Origin: a virus
Length of the DNA stretch: 34,389 nucleotides
Virus record (IMG/VR): IMGVR_UViG_3300031673_000261
Coordinates: 1-34,389 of that record
Reading direction: 5' to 3' (one strand)
This document shows positions 31,301 to 34,389 of this stretch, one piece after another (the stretch's first letter is position 1; the number at the start of each line of letters is the position of its first letter). The notes beneath the pieces were generated by a model that saw only the letters and a program-made list of their open reading frames with translations, had not been told where the DNA came from and searched no databases. Both the position numbers and the translations under genes were made by a program.

Positions 31301-31568
31301 TATAGTTATAACAGCTATTTATCTTGGCGTTTCGTCTGATGATGGTTATGTACTGACTGTTCAGAACTTTGACGATTTCGACACAATCAATGGAGCTAAT
31401 CCAACGATTGATACGGTGACTTATAGTGCCGATACGACAGGTGAGATAATCGACACGACACCTACTTATGCAACGATAGGAGCGGGACAGATAATAATGG
31501 TAAGTATTCCGGCTACAAATGTGGATTGGATACATTTTGAAATTTATTATTATGAGCCAGCGGCCTGA
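28395..31568 (+). CDS. Large tail-fibre-like protein with Sec signal peptide
   Basis: 1057 codons; the ATG at 28395 overlaps the previous stop by one base. The signal peptide is MKKILLIVLILSATVQA. The body is Asp, Thr and Ala rich with fibre-type repeats (ATSPTLVTPILGTITSGVGT, NDTIDNDSIDWGDMTDLD, GTLAATEFSGGGSGLT). DDDSIDWADCTFADFDFE is an early version of a block repeated near residue 410. The last 110 residues form a separate beta domain (IRSFGATIFAPDGVNDVMTV, VDWIHFEIYYYEP). It is probably the long distal fibre or adhesin. Confidence 0.65.
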   Translation: MKKILLIVLILSATVQAADTELQDLAELVAIDSSDVFYVVDDPAGAPLSRKITALNLFDMIDTSAELLAILTNETGTGALCFATSPTLVTPILGTITSGVGTALTALNGENIQDDTIDDDSIDWADCTFADFDFETAWRMWHSDAAGDVIEITLGADGTFLESNGAAANPAFRVLADGDVPDTITIDLATLATTVTLADDDATNDNQDIVFTTDAAGPVNLEADIGDFYYNPSTGTVTATEYVGGGAGITGLSVTYENIGDPAAAGSITFQDTETATYITETTATDFFEIQATGAFADISLFRVSQGTGNPTDGALAEFVTADAEDDVDQLLLGNSTDDQVTFRIIEAGTLTIDVISDGTPQTQFSDLVTGNAGITVATTTAFSFGANRIDNGADLIDGEQIGNDTIDNDSIDWGDMTDLDTDGTVIWGNIAEGELTNASVIDADIKDDTIQEPALNTTNAADAGTDDYLLSYNHAGTNFTWVAGGAGDMTRAVYDSGLSGGVDQITTVDSTYASDYVVLTGTAVGTDTPKTDAALTYDATSGTLAATEFSGGGSGLTLASTDLSDTAALLYETELDDFAELDAQIADKALINLADGGTFTGNIIANANLSVGNAAATAGVLTLLEDTDDGAHFASFMVPALAASTIYTLPPDDGDNTEVLQTDGAGTLTWVANAGGGATAWDDIGDPDAAATVDFTTYTQTIDIGVTDDGGPKSGLILDVTGLGAGLTDVIALEITTTANDDTDYIPIAIYDDSGGDNDEIFKIDSYGRIYMTNGGYIINVDDNYFKFGENGDELRMFFTSNDVDLLWSDGALNLRNAEDGVDGIVNIQGKDTNEKGILRVMSDGDDKYIELHHDDTDGHIITNTGDIHIEPAGGDTVFTGGGDFGGADLELPQASPAVPDADGEIELDFTDGTVVIQHGSAHAELGASTDVVVGKLIRSFGATIFAPDGVNDVMTVKAINSIEFPHGIVITAIYLGVSSDDGYVLTVQNFDDFDTINGANPTIDTVTYSADTTGEIIDTTPTYATIGAGQIIMVSIPATNVDWIHFEIYYYEPAA

Positions 31569-31574
31569 ATAGAT

Positions 31575-31691
31575 ATGGAAAGAGCTTTGTTATTACAAAC
31601 GTGGCCTCGGCCTCAACAGAAGCTATGGCAGGAATTGAAAAAGCAGGGGATTGTGATTCCTGGGCCGGTCAATATGGAACTATATAAATAG
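31575..31691 (+). CDS. Possible 38-codon peptide
   Basis: An ATG at 31575, 6 bases after the previous stop, opens a frame to TAG at 31691. The product is MERALLLQTWPRPQQKLWQE and a short rest that ends in VNMELYK. The ribosome site is poor. It fills the gap exactly and may be a real small tail gene, but support is weak. Confidence 0.4.
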   Translation: MERALLLQTWPRPQQKLWQELKKQGIVIPGPVNMELYK

Positions 31692-31699
31692 GAGAAATT

Positions 31700-32416
31700 A
31701 TGAATAAAAGATTTGTAGGCAAAATAATGCAATGGACGTTGGTATCTCTGGCTTGCGTTGTAATGGTAATTGTGTGTGTGACTCCTTACAGGGTACAAGC
31801 GGCACTAACTATAACTTCAAGTATAATTGATGACTGGGCTGCTGTAGCAGAAGGAGCAACAGATGAAAGCACGGTTATTGCTCTATCGGCTAATTATGCA
31901 ACTTTCGTACACATTCAGGCTTTTACTGATATGAACGATGCCCACGAAGGCACTCTCTTTTCAATTCAAGTTTCAGGAGCGGCTGCGGGCGATGAGGACT
32001 GGTCGGAACTAACTCAATTTATTGCTTTAGTTGGCGATGGTGATTCCGAACCAATTGATGATGACCCGTTGGATGCAACCGATACGACCATTGTAGTATC
32101 CGATACGGGCGGTGGGTACGAAACTGAACCGATGGGAAAGTGGATTGCCATAGAGGACGGTACGCTTATCAATTCAGAACTATGCTGGATAACAGGATTT
32201 ACGACCGACACAAATATTACAGTGTTAGACGGCGTAACCAATGCACACGCCGTATCTACTTTGCTTTGGGATGTTGCAATGTCGAGGACGATAATGATTC
32301 CATTCGGTTCGGGGGCGAGGGCGAAGGTGATTTGTATGAACGGATACGATATAGACGGAACAGCGTCATCGCTAAACTGGAAAGTGGGGAAGACGGTAAC
32401 AACGGCGCTTAACTAA
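31700..32416 (+). CDS. Sec-exported beta-rich protein, unknown
   Basis: 238 codons; TAGGAG precedes the ATG. MQWTLVSLACVVMVIVCV is the hydrophobic core of a signal peptide cut after VQA. The mature protein is beta rich (FVHIQAFTDMNDAHEGTLFS, TTIVVSDTGGGYETEPMGKW, TNITVLDGVTNAHAVSTLLW) with a basic C-terminus. Similar short proteins occur in phage tail regions, but I do not know a function. Confidence 0.55.
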   Translation: MNKRFVGKIMQWTLVSLACVVMVIVCVTPYRVQAALTITSSIIDDWAAVAEGATDESTVIALSANYATFVHIQAFTDMNDAHEGTLFSIQVSGAAAGDEDWSELTQFIALVGDGDSEPIDDDPLDATDTTIVVSDTGGGYETEPMGKWIAIEDGTLINSELCWITGFTTDTNITVLDGVTNAHAVSTLLWDVAMSRTIMIPFGSGARAKVICMNGYDIDGTASSLNWKVGKTVTTALN

Positions 32417-33336
32417 TGAAGAAACTAACTATACTATTATTGATTTGCTTATTAACGACTTCGGTTTTTGGTCAATGGCAATCTGGCGTAAAGCCCCTTT
32501 TAGGTCGGCAAGTAAACTGGGCACATCCTCTGTCTAAGGGTCTTGTCGGTCTCTGGCTATTCAATGAAGGCTCAGGCGATATCGTCAATGATTTGAGCGG
32601 GAATGGGAAAACAGGTACTCTGCAATCTGGTGTTTCATGGTCTATTTCTGATTATGGTTGGTGTCCTTATGGAGTTCAGAATAATTCCGGTATAATAACA
32701 GACCTCTATTCCGCATCATGGGACAATGGTTTCAGTATAATTGTTAGAATAACTCCAGATAGTAATTTAGGGACAAGCGATTATATTGTTGATGATTCTA
32801 ATGGCTCTGTTGGTCTCGCTGTAAGGACTGATAGTTCTGATGCCACAAAATTAGATTTTTTCACTTATCCAGGGCCGTGTATATTAGAACCGACTACAGC
32901 ATTTTTAGCTGTAAATACTCCTACTGTTATTGGTGTTATACATGGTCCCACAGCGAACCATCTTTATAAAGACGGGACATATATTGATTCTGATAGCACT
33001 AATTTCACTTTAGCTATTGCTGATAGTGCATCTCCATTGGCATTCTTATCAGAGTATAATAGTCAAAATGCAATACCCGCCAAAATTGATTATATCTTAG
33101 TTTACAACTGTGCCTTATCTGCTTCTGAAATAGCCCAACTCTACAGTATGCCATTTTGTATGTTTGAGGGCGATTTAACAGTTGCACAAATGTACGATTA
33201 TAGCGGTGCGCCACCGGCCCCATCAAGCCAATTTATTATGATTCAAATGACGGCGATACCGTTCTCCATAATAATTATAATCGCAATTTCTCCGGTGTTT
33301 AGAAAATGGAAATCCAGATATTCAATGATGACATAG
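32416..33336 (+). CDS. LamG-like protein with signal peptide and C-terminal membrane anchor
   Basis: 306 codons; the ATG overlaps the previous stop by one base. The signal peptide is MKKLTILLLICLLTTSVFG. WAHPLSKGLVGLWLFNEGSG, DLSGNGKTGTL and ILVYNCALSASEIAQLY are classic LamG (phage jelly roll) landmarks. Residues about 278-294 (AIPFSIIIIIAISPVF) form a membrane span followed by a basic tail (RKWKSRYSMM), the type I membrane topology. It would be held in the cell membrane with its sugar-binding domain outside. The end overlaps the next gene by 31 bases. Confidence 0.68.
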   Translation: MKKLTILLLICLLTTSVFGQWQSGVKPLLGRQVNWAHPLSKGLVGLWLFNEGSGDIVNDLSGNGKTGTLQSGVSWSISDYGWCPYGVQNNSGIITDLYSASWDNGFSIIVRITPDSNLGTSDYIVDDSNGSVGLAVRTDSSDATKLDFFTYPGPCILEPTTAFLAVNTPTVIGVIHGPTANHLYKDGTYIDSDSTNFTLAIADSASPLAFLSEYNSQNAIPAKIDYILVYNCALSASEIAQLYSMPFCMFEGDLTVAQMYDYSGAPPAPSSQFIMIQMTAIPFSIIIIIAISPVFRKWKSRYSMMT

Positions 33337-33767
33337 AGACGTTGAGGCCAATTGTGGAATCCTGGCAGGAGAACGTACAGGACAACGATTTTGGCATTAT
33401 TGCCGATGATATTGACAAGTATCTAAATGAGCTTGGCTATATGGTTTTACGCCCAGACGCGGATTTAATCGTTCTCTATGACGGCGAAACGCCAGTTGGC
33501 TATATAGGTCTGAGATATTTTAGTAGTCCGTTAGGTAGTCAGATGATGGCCGAGGAACATTTTTTCTTTGTTATACCTGAAAAAAGAGGCTTGGCAAGTA
33601 TGCGACTTCTCAAGAATGCCAAATATTTAGCCAAGTTAAAAGGTTGTAGCCACATCATTTTCAACGCCAGCAACTTGGCATCGGAACTTCACGATAAGTT
33701 GTGTCGCGTCTATGAAAAGATGGGGTTTATGAAGTTTGAAACGAGTTATGTCACGGAATTAGAATAA
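33306..33767 (+). CDS. GNAT-family N-acetyltransferase
   Basis: 153 codons, starting inside the end of the previous gene. The acetyl-CoA-binding core can be followed: GETPVGYIGLRYF, then AEEHFFFVIPEKRGLASMRL (the V-x-P-x-x-R-G-x-A variant of the pyrophosphate loop), then IIFNASNLAS and YEKMGF. Such proteins are frequent next to phage tail genes and may modify a virion or host protein. The substrate is unknown. Confidence 0.75.
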   Translation: MEIQIFNDDIETLRPIVESWQENVQDNDFGIIADDIDKYLNELGYMVLRPDADLIVLYDGETPVGYIGLRYFSSPLGSQMMAEEHFFFVIPEKRGLASMRLLKNAKYLAKLKGCSHIIFNASNLASELHDKLCRVYEKMGFMKFETSYVTELE

Positions 33768-33800
33768 TATATTTTAATTACAAGAAAGTAGAGGTGTATC

Positions 33801-34389
33801 ACGGGCTGCTTCAGTGGAGATATTAAAGGACAGAGTGTTCAACAGGTTGAGAAATTAACACCGGAACAACAGCGGTTAGTGGCCTTGCTAACCCAAAAGG
33901 CTGCACCGGCAATTAGTGGTGTTGGTGGAGCTACCATTCCCGGTATGGAGTTTGCGCCCGGCGGGCCTTCTGGATTACAACAGCAGGCATACGGTATGGC
34001 AGGACAGGATATTAGTCAAATGATGAGACCTGTATCCGACTTTGCGCAGAATATATTTCAACAGGAAACTATACCATCTATTATGTCAGCTTTGGGTGCT
34101 GGCGGTATGGCTCGTAGTAGCGGGGCTGCGAATATACTCGGCAGAGAAGGCCGGAATCTCGGTATGGGTATGGCGGCTCAATTCGCACCGATGCAGTTCC
34201 AACAGCCGGGTATGATGGCTGGATTAGGCGAACAGCAGCGAGGTATAGGGGAAGAGCAGACACAATATGGTCTTAATAGATTTATGATGGGCGCTCCGGA
34301 AGCCGACCCGCGATTAGGATTCATAGGCCCGGCGTTTACTTCTGCTTACGATACCGCCGTACAACAGGGATTTATGTCGCCCGGACTTG
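33801..34389 (+). CDS. Ejection-type virion protein, 5' part, non-ATG start
   Basis: The frame is open from the in-frame TAG at 33789 to the end of the window. AGAGGTG at 33790-33796 is a good Shine-Dalgarno site and the first codons after it are ATC (33798) and ACG (33801), followed by GCFSGDIKG; the next ATG is near 33949. ACG in place of ATG is the likely start, or a sequencing error. The product is Gln, Gly, Ala and Met rich (GMAGQDISQMMRPVSDFAQ, GMARSSGAANILGREGRNLG), typical of internal ejection proteins of short-tailed phages. Confidence 0.5.

Noticed and set aside
1-34389. tRNA genes, integrase, attachment sites and CRISPR arrays
   Set aside because: None could be recognised on either strand. 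Absence of an integrase here does not decide between lytic and temperate, because both ends are open.

Overview
The window is a piece of a double-stranded DNA phage (or prophage) of a bacterium. It is open at both ends: it starts inside a single-stranded DNA-binding protein gene and stops inside a probable virion or ejection protein gene. TAA, TAG and TGA all end genes, so the standard code is used. Nearly every gene has a strong AG-rich Shine-Dalgarno site, and many neighbours overlap as ATGA, GTGA or TAATG. The large terminase, a P22-like portal and an N4-gp56-family capsid protein, with no tape measure or sheath in view, suggest a short-tailed (podovirus-like) phage. The host cannot be named from the sequence. 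The abundant Sec-type signal peptides only say that it is a bacterium with a normal secretion pathway.

Layout. (1) 1-5368, plus strand: early or replication and DNA-modification genes. These are SSB, small unknowns, a PD-(D/E)XK-like nuclease, a beta-class adenine DNA methyltransferase overlapping a radical SAM enzyme, a DUF1376-like replication protein, and small zinc-binding or coiled-coil proteins. (2) 5390-6770, minus strand: five small genes including an HNH-type endonuclease. Two of them (6359-6529 and 6603-6770) are under 60 codons. They sit behind an RNA leader that can fold as a pseudoknot or attenuator. (3) 7184-12466, plus strand: start of the packaging and head operon. It holds an Acb2/Tad1-like candidate, small terminase, large terminase and portal. 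(4) 12463-14719: ten very small, mostly unknown genes inserted between portal and scaffold. (5) 14755-17971: a strong terminator, then scaffold, major capsid protein and head-associated proteins. (6) 17984-33336: a long tail and appendage module with fibres, a pectate-lyase-like spike, two LamG-like proteins and a probable tail hub protein. (7) 33306-34389: a GNAT acetyltransferase and the start of an ejection-like protein.

Three things stand out. First, nine proteins of the appendage module begin with a convincing Sec signal peptide and one also has a C-terminal membrane anchor. This is odd for virion parts made in the cytoplasm and suggests an envelope-exported set of adhesins or an unusual assembly route. 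Second, a 78-codon gene just ahead of the terminator joins a Tat-like leader to the two ends of the major capsid protein, with the middle missing. Third, several sets of neighbouring genes share near-identical boundary sequences, as if genes were shuffled as cassettes. One shared 3' end encodes a tail that fits a sliding-clamp-binding motif on both the methyltransferase and the radical SAM enzyme.

Limits: all assignments come from reading motifs by eye, with no database search. Structural-protein names rest on family resemblance and gene order.
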